From positions 12,223 through 76,222 of the forward strand of contig CAVQCX010000031.1 in the NCBI GenBank assembly GCA_963711095.1: a DNA stretch of 64,000 bases, written 5' to 3'. Shown in pieces: positions 37,121-46,148 of this stretch; within the stretch, counting starts at the first letter, position 1, and each line of letters begins with the position of its first letter. This DNA comes from CAVQCX01 sp963711095 (lineage in GTDB: Bacteria; Pseudomonadota; Gammaproteobacteria; Chromatiales; Chromatiaceae). The translations under genes were made by a program, and so were the position numbers. The notes below the pieces were generated by a model. That model was not told the DNA's origin, searched no databases, and saw only the letters and a list, made by a program, of their open reading frames with translations.

Positions 37121-37849
37121 ATGGGGTCGGTGGTCGTAACCTGGACAGGACGGGCGCAGGATGAGGCAACGCGACGGAGCCTCACGGAACGGATCGTCGC
37201 GCTTGCCCAAGGCCATGACGAGTTCTTCAAGGAACGGCACTGGGAGCCTCACGAGATCAAGACCTACGATTGCGTCCTCCCCGAGGTGCTGGTCGACGCG
37301 TCGATGCTCCCTGCGGGGCTTTCATCTTCGCGGCTCACCCCCGCGACTCCGGGCTATGGTGCCATCCGCGATCTCCAGGTCTTCGGGGTCGCGTTCAGCC
37401 TACCTACTCTGTATCTCAGCAACAATTGGGTAAGCTTCGTTTTCATCGTCGACGAGGACCCTGCGCTCAATGGGTTGCTCGTTCGCTTCGACGAGCCCGC
37501 CGCGCCAAGCCTCGCGGTGCCCCTGAACTTTGCCTCCGCCGGCTCCAATCTGACACGCATCTGGGTCACGACCGACGAGGAGCGCGATGAGGCGAACAGG
37601 ATCTTTGAGCAGAGCAAGCCTGTCATCACCGTTCCGCAGATTCACCTGCGGTACGCGTGGGAAAAGCTTATGGACGATCTGCTTGGCTGGGTCAAACACT
37701 TTTACCTTCCAGACCTGTACTACTGGCGTTACGACGAATATCCCGGGTACGAACAATACGCGGGCGTCGACCGATCCGACACGGACTATCGCGAAGCGCT
37801 TTTCGGGCGACTCTGCAACCTTCGGTATTACCTGGCCCAAAGCCGCTGA
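37121..37849 (+). CDS. conserved-looking protein of unknown function
   Basis: The start at 37121 (MGSVVVTWTGRAQDEATRRS) is chosen because gaggtggg lies upstream and the preceding 59 codons of the frame have no protein-like character. 242 residues with well-mixed composition and two aromatic clusters: LYLSNNWVSFVFIVDEDPAL and VKHFYLPDLYYWRYDEYPGY. No motif recognised, no signal peptide or membrane segment. It ends 17 bases before the right copy of the 781-bp repeat. Confidence 0.6.
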   Translation: MGSVVVTWTGRAQDEATRRSLTERIVALAQGHDEFFKERHWEPHEIKTYDCVLPEVLVDASMLPAGLSSSRLTPATPGYGAIRDLQVFGVAFSLPTLYLSNNWVSFVFIVDEDPALNGLLVRFDEPAAPSLAVPLNFASAGSNLTRIWVTTDEERDEANRIFEQSKPVITVPQIHLRYAWEKLMDDLLGWVKHFYLPDLYYWRYDEYPGYEQYAGVDRSDTDYREALFGRLCNLRYYLAQSR

Positions 37850-37866
37850 TTCGTTTTCGCGGCCGG

Positions 37867-38302
37867 CCAGGGATTTGACCGGGAGGCGGCGTTGGCCAGG
37901 TCGGGAGATGTCCACCCGCTGCCGTTCGCGTGGGTGTTCGGCCGCTCGCACTTCGCGATCTCGTTTTTCGGTGCCAATGTCTATCCGGAGAACCTGAGCG
38001 TGGGGCTGGAGCAGCCGGCAGTGCGCGACTGGGTCACGGGCAAGTTCGTGCTGGAGGTGGTCGATGACGCGGACCGCAACCGCCACCTGCAGGTGACCGC
38101 GGAGCTGGCGCCGGGGGAGCAGGGAGGCGAGCAACGGTGCGGGGCGATAGCCGAATCGATCGAGCGCCACCTGGCCCGGCTCAACAGCGAGTACGCTCAC
38201 TACGTGCCGCCGGAGTACCGGCCTCCGCGGGTGGTCCTGCGGCCGTGCGGGGACTCGGAGTATTTCCCGGTGGGAGTGAAGCACCGCTATACGCGGGGGT
38301 GA
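37867..38302 (+). pseudogene. duplicated 3' end of the PaaK-like gene
   Basis: Frame QGFDREAALARSGDVHPLPF ... NVYPENLSVGLEQPAVRDWV ... YFPVGVKHRYTRG repeats the last 145 codons of the gene ending at 29072, with about a dozen substitutions. No start codon or upstream part. Dead fragment produced by duplication. Confidence 0.88.
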
Positions 38303-38648
38303 CCGGGGCGACAGGCTAGCGGGATACCTTATTGTTTGACACGCGGGCCGGTTGGAACTGCAGACGGCTCCGCAGGCTATCGCCGGTGACCGGACTGGAA
38401 CCCAGGAGAAATACGGTGGGCCCATACCGGCAGGCGGCGGCGCGAAGATCGCCACGGCCCGCCTACGATGGGTGTCCCCGTAGTCCGTAGGCGCCTCGTA
38501 CTTGCCCCGCCACTTCTTCGGGAGTGGGAGGCCGCTCAGAAAGCCAATTCTGGTGGCAAAAAGGGCGACCTAAGCGCAAGTGACAAGTATTTCTGGAGCT
38601 GATTCTGTCCGAAATCAGGCGGTTAGCGTGGTCCGACCCCGACGGGCC
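37867..38648 (+). repeat. 781-bp direct repeat, right copy
   Basis: Same orientation and content as 28637-29417, including the non-coding tail that fills much of the gene-free stretch 38303-38784. Homologous recombination between the copies would delete 9.2 kb carrying the ABC importer operon. Confidence 0.9.
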
Positions 38649-38784
38649 TGTGTCCTTCCTCGCGACCCCGCGCCCTGAGCCCGCACCTCGTGGCACTGGT
38701 CGCAGATCCCCCGGGGAGCAGTCAATGGGTGGTCCACGCCTTGCGTCTTGCCAAGATGCCTACAATAATGTCAATAAAAACGAC

Positions 38785-38814
38785 TTGACAAAACGCTATC
38801 GTTATCGCTATGTT
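38785..38814 (+). promoter_or_regulatory. sigma-70-type promoter for the RES-Xre operon
   Basis: TTGACA at 38785-38790, an 18-base spacer, then TATGTT at 38809-38814. The spacer holds the repeated element cgctatcgttatcgctatg, two half-sites that could bind the Xre antitoxin (inference). The upstream stretch is unusually AT-rich for this window. The position makes the in-frame ATG at 38810 impossible as a start and supports ATG 38840. Confidence 0.65.
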
Positions 38815-38839
38815 TGCGTCAATCCTATACAGAGAGGGT

Positions 38840-40129
38840 ATGATCGTGCCACTGCCGCCTATCCGCCTCTTGCGCCCTGCGCCAGATCCGCTCGGTTTAT
38901 ACGTGCGGGCCGGCCGCGTTGACCAGAAGGAGCTGCAAAATTTCATAGTGTCCGGAGCATCGGGCCTGACTGGCGTCGTTTTTGAGGCCAAGCGCGTAGG
39001 ACAGCAAAAGGAGCTTTTGTCACTCGTTCTCGAGCGTCGCCTAGATGCCGTATTGGACCCGCAAACGCAGGCTATGGCGACCGTCGGGGGGTATACCAAA
39101 GGCATGGACGTGTTGCCGTGGTCCGAGAAGCGTCCGCATACGCGGGAGGACTTAGCTTCTCCCTTTGCGCGCCGGCGGTTAGCAGAAGGGCTCGCGCAGT
39201 TCGTCGTGCGCCACGGCTTCACGCAGGTGTTGACGCCGACCCATTGGATCGTCGGGCCGGATGATCCGTGGCTGGGGATTGATATCGCCAGCGCAAACGC
39301 ATTGCGCTCGGCGCTAGATCAGCATGGGGCAGGGCACGTGCAGCTGAACTATTCCATGGCTATTACATACGAGGCGTTCCGAGCTCCCGCCAAGCGAAAC
39401 AGCATTGTCGCGCAGCTACAACAGGTCAATGCCGATGGCTTATGGCTGAAGATCGATGGATGTGGGTCTGACAGTTCGCCGACAGCGGTTACGCGGTACG
39501 GTGATGCAGCTACAGATTTCCACGCATTGCGAATACCGGTCATAGCAGATCATGTGGGTGGGCTAGTTGGGTTGTCACTGCTAGCTTTTGGTGCCGTGGG
39601 CGGCCTTGCGCACGGAGTAACACTCGCTGAGCGTTTTCATGCCGCCGCGTGGCACCGGCCGCTAAGGGGAAAAGCCTTTGCACCAAGGGTGCGAGTGTAC
39701 ATTCCCCAGATTGATATGTTATTGCCTAGGGATGAAGCGGAGAAATTCTTTGAAATGGGTGGTGGTCGGGCCCGTACCCATTTCGGTTGTCGAGATACGC
39801 TATGTTGCAGAAGCGGTATTGTGGACATGCTGCAGACGCCCGCTCGCCATTTTCTCTACCAAAGAACCCGCGAGATAGCGGGGCTTGGGCAGATTCCTGA
39901 ATCACTGCGCCCATCGCAATTCCTTGAAGAACACCTTCGACCGGCGAGCGACGCTGGGCGATTGGCTATAAACCTCAAATTGCCAGAAACCCTTTCTGCG
40001 AAAATGGTGAAGCAAAGCAAGCGCTTGAACGATCTGCGTATTGTGCTCGGGCCTTATGCGCAAGTGCGGCGTAATGGATCGTTTGCCCGGCACCCTTTGA
40101 CGCGCGTAGCTAGAGAAGGTCGTGGGTGA
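38840..40129 (+). CDS. unknown protein co-encoded with RES-Xre
   Basis: 429 residues from ATG 38840 (MIVPLPPIRLLRPAPDPLGL), with agagagg just upstream; GTG 38846 would give better spacing. The pattern of short strand-helix units (GVVFEAKRVGQQKELLSLVL, GLAQFVVRHGFTQVLTPTHW, LWLKIDGCGSDSSP, IPVIADHVGGLVGLSLLAFG, AVGGLAHGVTLAERFH) looks like a TIM-barrel enzyme. A Cys cluster follows (HFGCRDTLCCRSGIVDML). I do not recognise the family. It is the promoter-proximal gene before the antitoxin and toxin, with only 34 bases to the antitoxin. Confidence 0.6.
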   Translation: MIVPLPPIRLLRPAPDPLGLYVRAGRVDQKELQNFIVSGASGLTGVVFEAKRVGQQKELLSLVLERRLDAVLDPQTQAMATVGGYTKGMDVLPWSEKRPHTREDLASPFARRRLAEGLAQFVVRHGFTQVLTPTHWIVGPDDPWLGIDIASANALRSALDQHGAGHVQLNYSMAITYEAFRAPAKRNSIVAQLQQVNADGLWLKIDGCGSDSSPTAVTRYGDAATDFHALRIPVIADHVGGLVGLSLLAFGAVGGLAHGVTLAERFHAAAWHRPLRGKAFAPRVRVYIPQIDMLLPRDEAEKFFEMGGGRARTHFGCRDTLCCRSGIVDMLQTPARHFLYQRTREIAGLGQIPESLRPSQFLEEHLRPASDAGRLAINLKLPETLSAKMVKQSKRLNDLRIVLGPYAQVRRNGSFARHPLTRVAREGRG

Positions 40130-40163
40130 TGCGAGCATTGTTTTTGATATCGAGAGGCTGACG

Positions 40164-40505
40164 ATGAACAACAATGCTATTGCACGATTGCTAAACGTAA
40201 TTCAGGAAAAGGGAGCAATGCGGTCCTCCGATGTTGCGAATGTGCTGAATGTCCGTCCAGAAACTGTTTCGCGATGGAACCAGGGAAAAGCATTTCCGCG
40301 GCCCGAAACGGAGAAGCTGCTCTTAGAGCTAGAGTTTGTCGTCGATAAACTATCGGACTTCTATGAACCGCGAGAAGCAAGGCTGTGGATCTTCGCTCGC
40401 CAACGGATATTGGACGACCAAGTGCCCGCGGAGTTGATACAGAAAGGCCGCGTGGATGAGGTGCTTGCGGCGGTGAATCAGCTCCGCGACAGCGTATTTG
40501 TCTGA
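40164..40505 (+). CDS. Xre/MbcA/ParS-type antitoxin (RES partner)
   Basis: 113 residues from ATG 40164 (MNNNAIARLLNVIQEKGAMR) with gagagg 6 bases upstream. Helix-turn-helix: SSDVANVLNVRPETVSRWNQ. The C-terminal toxin-binding domain is ARLWIFARQRILDDQVPAEL and IQKGRVDEVLAAVNQLRDS. It neutralises the RES toxin and probably represses the promoter upstream. A second, nearly identical copy lies at 56034-56375 without a toxin. Confidence 0.9.
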   Translation: MNNNAIARLLNVIQEKGAMRSSDVANVLNVRPETVSRWNQGKAFPRPETEKLLLELEFVVDKLSDFYEPREARLWIFARQRILDDQVPAELIQKGRVDEVLAAVNQLRDSVFV

Positions 40506-40517
40506 TCGTGCCGCTGC

Positions 40518-41078
40518 ATGATCTATGACCGAGAATTACTTGATCGCATAGCCGGGGCACCGACGGAGGCTTTCGACGGCCGCGTGTACCGCGCGACCCG
40601 GCAGAATCTTGATCCGCTCGCGAGCTCAACAAGTGGCGGTCGCTGGATGCCGCGTGGAGGCGCGGGTATACTCTATACTTGTTTAGAGCGAGAAGGAGCC
40701 TTGGCTGAGGTTTCGTTTCATTGGGCGCAGTTGAGCCCGCTCCCAACAAAGCCTGTCATAGTGCATACCCTTGCAGTCGTCGCGCACCGGACCCTGAGAC
40801 TGCTAAGGGCAGATTTGAGGGAGCTAGGCGTGTCGGACGCCTCGTTTGCAACCGTGAATTTGAAGCGCACTCAAGAGATAGGTGCCGCGGTGGAGTTTCT
40901 CGGATGCGATGGCTTGGTCGCAGCTTCCGCGCGTTGGGCTTGTGACAATTTGATGCTGTTTCCGGAAAGCATGGGGCATACAGCGTCTCTTGAATTGCTC
41001 TCCAGCGAATCTGTCGATTGGGTTGAGTGGGCGACCCGTGAGGGGTTTCTGGAACAAGAAACTGGCGAGAGAAGGTAA
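40518..41078 (+). CDS. RES-domain toxin (NAD+ phosphorylase/glycohydrolase family)
   Basis: 186 residues. RES features: FDGRVYRATRQNLDPLASST, SGGRWMPRGGAGILYTCLER (the conserved R-x-x ... GGRW(N/M) and Tyr), EGALAEVSFHW (Glu) and ASLELLSSESVDWVEWA (Ser). RES toxins degrade NAD+ and arrest growth unless bound by the Xre/MbcA-type antitoxin. 12 bases after the antitoxin stop. Intact by inspection. Confidence 0.9.
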   Translation: MIYDRELLDRIAGAPTEAFDGRVYRATRQNLDPLASSTSGGRWMPRGGAGILYTCLEREGALAEVSFHWAQLSPLPTKPVIVHTLAVVAHRTLRLLRADLRELGVSDASFATVNLKRTQEIGAAVEFLGCDGLVAASARWACDNLMLFPESMGHTASLELLSSESVDWVEWATREGFLEQETGERR

Positions 41079-41551
41079 ACGGGAACGAGTCGGGTCGGCG
41101 TGCGGAAAGGGCGGTTTGAATCACGGTGACGAGCGGAATGTACTCCAAACGCCGGCTAGCCAAGAATAGAGATGGGAGCCTCCATACGATGGGTGTCCCA
41201 CTGGTACCCTCCCCGGCAGTTACTTCCTGCACCTCCGCGCGGGCAAGACGCAAGACCCGACCCGGCACCCCCCGACCCGGCACCCCCCAGGTAGTCGCCC
41301 GCACGCCCCAAGGCACGTTGAGCTTCGGCAGGTCTATCCTGGGCGGGCTTGGTGTCAGACCCGATGATGCCGAGACCATCATCAACTCACTAAGGGCGGA
41401 TGATTATGGACCATCACCCGGCTCCTTGGTCGTGTCGCTCTCCATACACGAACGGCCCACGATTACCTTGCCGGGCCCTCCCTTGCCTGATAGCCGTTAC
41501 ACTGCTAGGGCCCGTCAGACCAAAGTAGCCGGCGCATAGGGAGGCGCTGCG
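41079..41551. other. 473-bp stretch with degraded sequence and a small tandem repeat
   Basis: Contains the REP-like caagacccgaccc (41251-41263) running into two tandem copies of a 15-base unit gacccggcacccccc (41259-41288). A short open stretch (SFGRSILGGLGVRPDDAETI, about 41325-41390) looks like a piece of a KefB/TrkA-type transporter tail but is too short to assign. No complete gene. Confidence 0.45.
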
Positions 41552-44500
41552 ATGGTTCGTCATATCCCCTGCGGGACCTTCGTCAATGAAAGCGAACGCC
41601 TTGCCGTCGCGCGGCTAACGACGAAGCTCAGAGATTCTGACGGGCGCTGGATTCTCTTATCCAACCTGAATCACGCCCGCCATCCCAACGCCCACTCGGA
41701 CGAGATCGATATCGTCGCGATTGGGGGTCCCGGTGTATTCGTCTTGGAGGTAAAGCACTGGGACGCAGAATACCTCCGCAAAAACCCACAGATCGCGGAG
41801 CGTGAGGCGGACCGCATCGACGCCAAAGCCAAGCGCGTCGCCGGGAAGCTGCGCCAGCGTCTCGACCCCGGCTTCGTCGAGGCGCGGCTCCTGCTGACCC
41901 GCGGCGAGGTCCGATTTGACGCTGCGAAGCGGCCAACCCCCCGGGGGGTAAGTATCTACGGCTTGCCGGAGTGGTTGGGGCTGCTGGCGGTGGGCGGCCG
42001 GGAGCAACTCAGCCCCGACCAGATCGAACTGGCCGCCCGGCTGCTGGAGCCCGATGTCAGGGTGGCTCTTAGCGGCGAGCTGCGTACCTTCGCCGGACTC
42101 GTGAACCTGGAACGTATCTCCAGCAAGGCCGACGCCTTCCATCGCATGTACCGCGGCCAGCACCCAACCCGCCGTGATCGGGTCATCCTGCACCTCTACG
42201 ACCTCTCCGCCACTCAGGAGAAGCAAGCGCTGGACTTGGCGCGGCGCGAGTTCGACACAATCCAGCTCTGGCAGAAGAGCCCCTTCGTCCCCAGCCTGCT
42301 CGACTCGTTCCAAGAGGCCGAGGGTTACCCTGGAGAGCTGGTCTTCTACTCCCTGCTGGACCCGGCCGCACCAACCCTGTCGGAGCGGCGAAACGACGCG
42401 GGCTGGGACCTACCTGCGCGGATTGCCTATGCGCAGGCCGCTATCGATGCCCTGCAGCAATTTCATCAGCCGCCGCAGGACTCGAACCTGACGCCCATCG
42501 TCCACCGCCGCCTCTCGCCGGCCAGTCTGAGGGTCCGGCATAACAACCAGCCCCTGTTCACCGACTTCAACCTCACGCGGCTCCAGGACGCCGAGACGAT
42601 CTCCCCGGCTCAGGTCGACTTCGGAGATCTCCTGCCCTTCGTCGCCGAAGAGGTCCGCCAGGGCGGGCTGGCCGCCGCCGACGCCCGTTCCGACATCGCC
42701 GCCCTCTGCGCCTCGCTGCTTACGCTGTTCGAGCCAGGTGCCCCCCTTGCCGATCAGGTCCGCGCCATCCTGGAACCTGGCCGCGCAATCAATCCCGCTG
42801 ATCGCCCCAGCCTGGATGACCTATCCCAGGCGCTCGCCGGGCTGACCGCAGTCGCCCCGGCCACAGCGCCAGTCACCCCCAAGCTTCCGCCCGCCGAGTA
42901 CTGGGACGAGGACACCGTGGTGGAGTTTCAGCAGTCCCGCTACAAGATCGTTAGTCGGCTGGGGCGCGGGGGCATCGGGCAGACCTTCAAAGTGGTGGAG
43001 CTCGATGCCCACTCCGACGAGAAGTTCGGGACCTACGTCGCCAAGCTGGTGCGTGACTCCGAGGATGGCGAGGCCGCCATCCGAGCCTACAAGCGCGTCC
43101 GTGCCTACACCACCCATCCGAACCTCTCGACTATCCACGAGATCGCCCCGGGCTGGGAAGCGGACCGCTTCGTCGCCCTGATGAAATGGGTGGAGGGCCA
43201 GCCCATGCAGGACCTCACCGGGGTCTTGTCCCTCTATGCCGATGACCTGGGCGAGCCCTCGGTCGTGGCCCTGGCCCAACGCTGGCTCCTGGATCTGTGC
43301 GGCGCCTTAGGCGAGCTGCACCGAGTGGGCCTGGTCCATGGCGATGTCAGCCCGAAGAACCTGATCGTCCAAGGTGGCAACGTGGTCCTCACCGACTACG
43401 ACACCGTCATACAGGCGGGCGAGGCCGCTCGCGGTGGGACCCTCCCCTATGCGAGCCCGGAAGCACAGGCCCGTTCCGGCATTCTGCCCCGAGACGACAT
43501 CTACTCCCTCGCCGCCAGCCTGTTTCACTGCCTGACGGACCGGGACCCTTTCAGCTACGGGACCGAACTGCGCAAGGATCTGGGCCTCAACTGGGATGGC
43601 ATCGAGGGCTTCGACGCCCTGCGGCATTTCTTCGACCGTGCTACCCACCCCGATCCAGAGCAACGCTTCCCAGACGCGCTGGCTGCACGCCGGTTTCTCG
43701 CGGAGTCGACGTCGGCACAGGGGCAAGCCCATACGGACCAGGGTCCGCCGGTCCTCGCCAGTCCACCGACCCTCACCCCGAACGAAGTACCCTGGCTGCG
43801 CAATCTGCTCTCGTCCTACCCCGGCTCTCGCCACGGGAACCGCGAGACGCGAGGGCTGGACTCCCCGTTCGCCGAGGCCACCTACGTCGAGACCCGCCTC
43901 GACGAGACCCTACTTGCCGAGATCGAAGCCGGCGAGATAAACCTCGTCATCCTGTTCGGCAACGCCGGGGACGGCAAGACCGCCTTCCTGCAACACCTGG
44001 CCCAACACCTGGGGCTCAAGGACATCCACTCCGCCCGGCGCGTCTGGGAGCTGCGGCTGCCCAACGGGCAACAGCTCAAGGTGAACCGGGACGGCGCCGC
44101 CGCCTGGGAGGGCAAAGGCGCCAACACCCTGCTGGATGAGCTGTTCGCCCCCTTCCACGACCAGCGCTTTCCCCACGACCGCATCCATATCGTCGCCGTC
44201 AACAACGGCAAGCTCCTGGAGTGGATCGAGTGCCAGCCCGAGGACACCTGGCTGACCGGGCCCCTACGCCGGGTTCTGCTGGGCGAGGCCGTGACCATGG
44301 ACCCCCGCTTTCGCCTCATCGACCTCAACCGCCGCTCCCTGGTCGGTGGCATCGACCCGGCCCAGGGCCGTCTGACCGCGGACTTTCTGGAGATCCTGAT
44401 CGAGCGGCTGCTCGGTGGAGGCACGGACCCCTGGGCGCCCTGTGCCACCTGCACCGCCCAAGGCCGTTGCACCGCCTGGCACTCGGTCCAGGCCCTGCGC

Positions 44501-45457
44501 GACCCCGACCAGGGCCCGCGGCTGCGGGAGCGCCTGACCGACCTGCTGCAAGCCTGCCACCAACGCGGCGAGATCCACATCACCGCCCGCGAGTTGCGTG
44601 CGGCGCTGTCTTACTGCCTGTTCGGTGTCCACGACTGCGCAGAGCTGCATGCCGACCCCGACCTGCGCCCGCCGCGTTACTGGCGGCGCGTCTTCGACGC
44701 TCGCTCGGATCGCCGCCAGGGCGAGCTCAAGCTCCTCGCCGAGATGACCCGCTTCGACCCGGCCCTGGAGGCGGACCCCATCCTGGATCGCCGCCTCCTG
44801 CGCGAGCCCCTAGCGGACGGCGGCGACGACCACCTGGCCCAGGCCCGCCGCCGTGCCTGGCTCACCCGGCCCCGCGGGGCTGGGGGCGGCGACATTGCGC
44901 TTGCCAACGGGCGCCACCTGGCCCGGTTCCGGGGTTTGCCCCTGACGTCGTCCCAGGAGGCCGACGCGCTCCTGCACGACCTTTGTCTTGGCATCGCCCG
45001 CCTGGAAGACCTGCCCGCTTTGGCATTCGCCCCCAGCCAGTCGAGCCAGGGCCTTCCCCTGCGCATCACCCCGCGCACCCCCACCGATAGCGCCTTCTGG
45101 GTCGTCAAGCCCTGGGAGCGCTTCGACTTGCGGCCCGCCCTGCCCGCCGCCGCCGATGGGCTGGAGACCCTGCACACACACCTGCACCTGATCTACCGTT
45201 ACGTCGCCGGTGGGGAAGAAGTTCTGACCCTGGGCCTGGAACTGTTCCACCTGCTGTTGGAGCTGAAGGATGGGGTGCAACTCTCCGGTGTCGCCCAGGA
45301 AGGGGCCTTCGCCAACCTGGAGATCTTCACCCAGCGCCTGGCCCGCGAGGACGCCCGCGCCCTGCACGGATGGCACCCAACCGAGGAGGACCGGGTGTTT
45401 CAAGTCCGGGTCCTGCCGCGTGACGGGCGGCAGGTATTGGTTCGAGATCAGGCCTAG
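41552..45457 (+). CDS. NERD - kinase-like - kinase - P-loop ATPase giant protein (PglW-like)
   Basis: 1301 residues, ggaggc ribosome site. NERD nuclease-related domain at about 10-125 (EIDIVAIGGPGVFVLEVKHW: D ... ExK). A degenerate kinase fold at about 205-425 (PIVHRRLSPASLRVRHNNQP). A second kinase at about 465-715 has the Gly loop LGRGGIGQTFKV, Lys in YVAKLVRD, VHGDVSPKNLIV (HGD for HRD) and LTDYDTV (DYD for DFG). The C-terminal part has a P-loop LFGNAGDGKTAFLQHLAQ at about 800 and a zinc-like CATCTAQGRC near 966. The NERD-kinase order recalls PglW of BREX/Pgl phage defence, but no PglX/PglZ is nearby and the ATPase half differs. Likely a defence or stress signalling protein. Confidence 0.8.
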   Translation: MVRHIPCGTFVNESERLAVARLTTKLRDSDGRWILLSNLNHARHPNAHSDEIDIVAIGGPGVFVLEVKHWDAEYLRKNPQIAEREADRIDAKAKRVAGKLRQRLDPGFVEARLLLTRGEVRFDAAKRPTPRGVSIYGLPEWLGLLAVGGREQLSPDQIELAARLLEPDVRVALSGELRTFAGLVNLERISSKADAFHRMYRGQHPTRRDRVILHLYDLSATQEKQALDLARREFDTIQLWQKSPFVPSLLDSFQEAEGYPGELVFYSLLDPAAPTLSERRNDAGWDLPARIAYAQAAIDALQQFHQPPQDSNLTPIVHRRLSPASLRVRHNNQPLFTDFNLTRLQDAETISPAQVDFGDLLPFVAEEVRQGGLAAADARSDIAALCASLLTLFEPGAPLADQVRAILEPGRAINPADRPSLDDLSQALAGLTAVAPATAPVTPKLPPAEYWDEDTVVEFQQSRYKIVSRLGRGGIGQTFKVVELDAHSDEKFGTYVAKLVRDSEDGEAAIRAYKRVRAYTTHPNLSTIHEIAPGWEADRFVALMKWVEGQPMQDLTGVLSLYADDLGEPSVVALAQRWLLDLCGALGELHRVGLVHGDVSPKNLIVQGGNVVLTDYDTVIQAGEAARGGTLPYASPEAQARSGILPRDDIYSLAASLFHCLTDRDPFSYGTELRKDLGLNWDGIEGFDALRHFFDRATHPDPEQRFPDALAARRFLAESTSAQGQAHTDQGPPVLASPPTLTPNEVPWLRNLLSSYPGSRHGNRETRGLDSPFAEATYVETRLDETLLAEIEAGEINLVILFGNAGDGKTAFLQHLAQHLGLKDIHSARRVWELRLPNGQQLKVNRDGAAAWEGKGANTLLDELFAPFHDQRFPHDRIHIVAVNNGKLLEWIECQPEDTWLTGPLRRVLLGEAVTMDPRFRLIDLNRRSLVGGIDPAQGRLTADFLEILIERLLGGGTDPWAPCATCTAQGRCTAWHSVQALRDPDQGPRLRERLTDLLQACHQRGEIHITARELRAALSYCLFGVHDCAELHADPDLRPPRYWRRVFDARSDRRQGELKLLAEMTRFDPALEADPILDRRLLREPLADGGDDHLAQARRRAWLTRPRGAGGGDIALANGRHLARFRGLPLTSSQEADALLHDLCLGIARLEDLPALAFAPSQSSQGLPLRITPRTPTDSAFWVVKPWERFDLRPALPAAADGLETLHTHLHLIYRYVAGGEEVLTLGLELFHLLLELKDGVQLSGVAQEGAFANLEIFTQRLAREDARALHGWHPTEEDRVFQVRVLPRDGRQVLVRDQA

Positions 45458-45493
45458 CGAGCGTCATCAACCGAATAATTGCGAGTCAAGCCG

Positions 45494-45721
45494 ATGCAAG
45501 CCATTGAATTCGATGCGGTGGTGCAAGACACGTTCATACCGCTACCAAGCTCTGCCGCTCTGCCCTCCGGGCAGGCCGTGCGGGTAGTGGTGCTGTATGA
45601 GGAGACGGGCAACGCGACTGAGCCAGCGTCGCAGGAAGATGCAATCACACGCCTTGCGCGTCACCCCTTGATCATCCCTGGGTTTGCCCCGCTCTCGCGA
45701 GACCAAGCCCATGAGCGATAG
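45494..45721 (+). CDS. antitoxin of a PIN-toxin pair
   Basis: 75 residues from ATG 45494 (MQAIEFDAVVQDTFIPLPSS). Short beta-rich N-terminus and an acidic/Pro tail ending near RHPLIIPGFAPLSRDQAHER, typical of antitoxins preceding PIN toxins. The stop overlaps the toxin start (ATGAGCGATAG), so the two are coupled. No DNA-binding motif is obvious, but the family is commonly annotated as a DUF2281/VapB-like antitoxin. Confidence 0.7.
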   Translation: MQAIEFDAVVQDTFIPLPSSAALPSGQAVRVVVLYEETGNATEPASQEDAITRLARHPLIIPGFAPLSRDQAHER

Positions 45722-46133
45722 CGTCTTTGTGGATTCCAATCTCTGGCTCTACGCCTTCGTCCTGCAGCCCGGGGAGGAATCCAAGCATGCCCGCGTTTTG
45801 CCCCTGGTGGAGGCAAGGAACCGTTACGCCATCAGCACTCAAGTCGTCTCCGAGGTCTCGGCGAACCTGTTGAAAAAAGCGGGAATGCCGGAAGTCGACG
45901 TACTCGGTATCATCGAGGGGCTTTATCGCCGATGTCGGGTAATCAATACCGGCCTGGAATGCCACCGCACGGCCAGCCGCCTGAGAACTGTCCATCGGTT
46001 CAGCTTTTGGGACAGCTTGATCGTTGCGGCAGCTTTGGAAGGTGGCTGTGACACGCTCTATTCCGAAGATATGCAACATGGTCAAATCGTCGCCGACAAG
46101 CTCACCATCCTGAATCCACTACTCGATCGATGA
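45711..46133 (+). CDS. PIN-domain toxin
   Basis: 140 residues from ATG 45711 (MSDSVFVDSNLWLYAFVLQP) with the first Asp in FVDSN, Glu in STQVVSEVSANLLKK, Asp in FSFWDSLIVAAALEGG and Asp in LYSEDMQHGQ. All PIN active-site positions are present. The upstream frame adds nine residues overlapping the antitoxin and is less likely. Forms a pair with the preceding gene. Confidence 0.85.
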   Translation: MSDSVFVDSNLWLYAFVLQPGEESKHARVLPLVEARNRYAISTQVVSEVSANLLKKAGMPEVDVLGIIEGLYRRCRVINTGLECHRTASRLRTVHRFSFWDSLIVAAALEGGCDTLYSEDMQHGQIVADKLTILNPLLDR

Positions 46134-46148
46134 CGAGGTAACCGACCT

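Noticed and set aside
41259..41288. possible CRISPR-like repeat
   Set aside because: Only two head-to-tail 15-base units with no spacer between them; a simple tandem repeat. No CRISPR array is seen anywhere in the window.
41552..45457. complete BREX or Pgl system around the PglW-like protein
   Set aside because: No methylase (PglX), phosphatase (PglZ), BrxC or BrxL gene in the neighbouring 10 kb on either strand.
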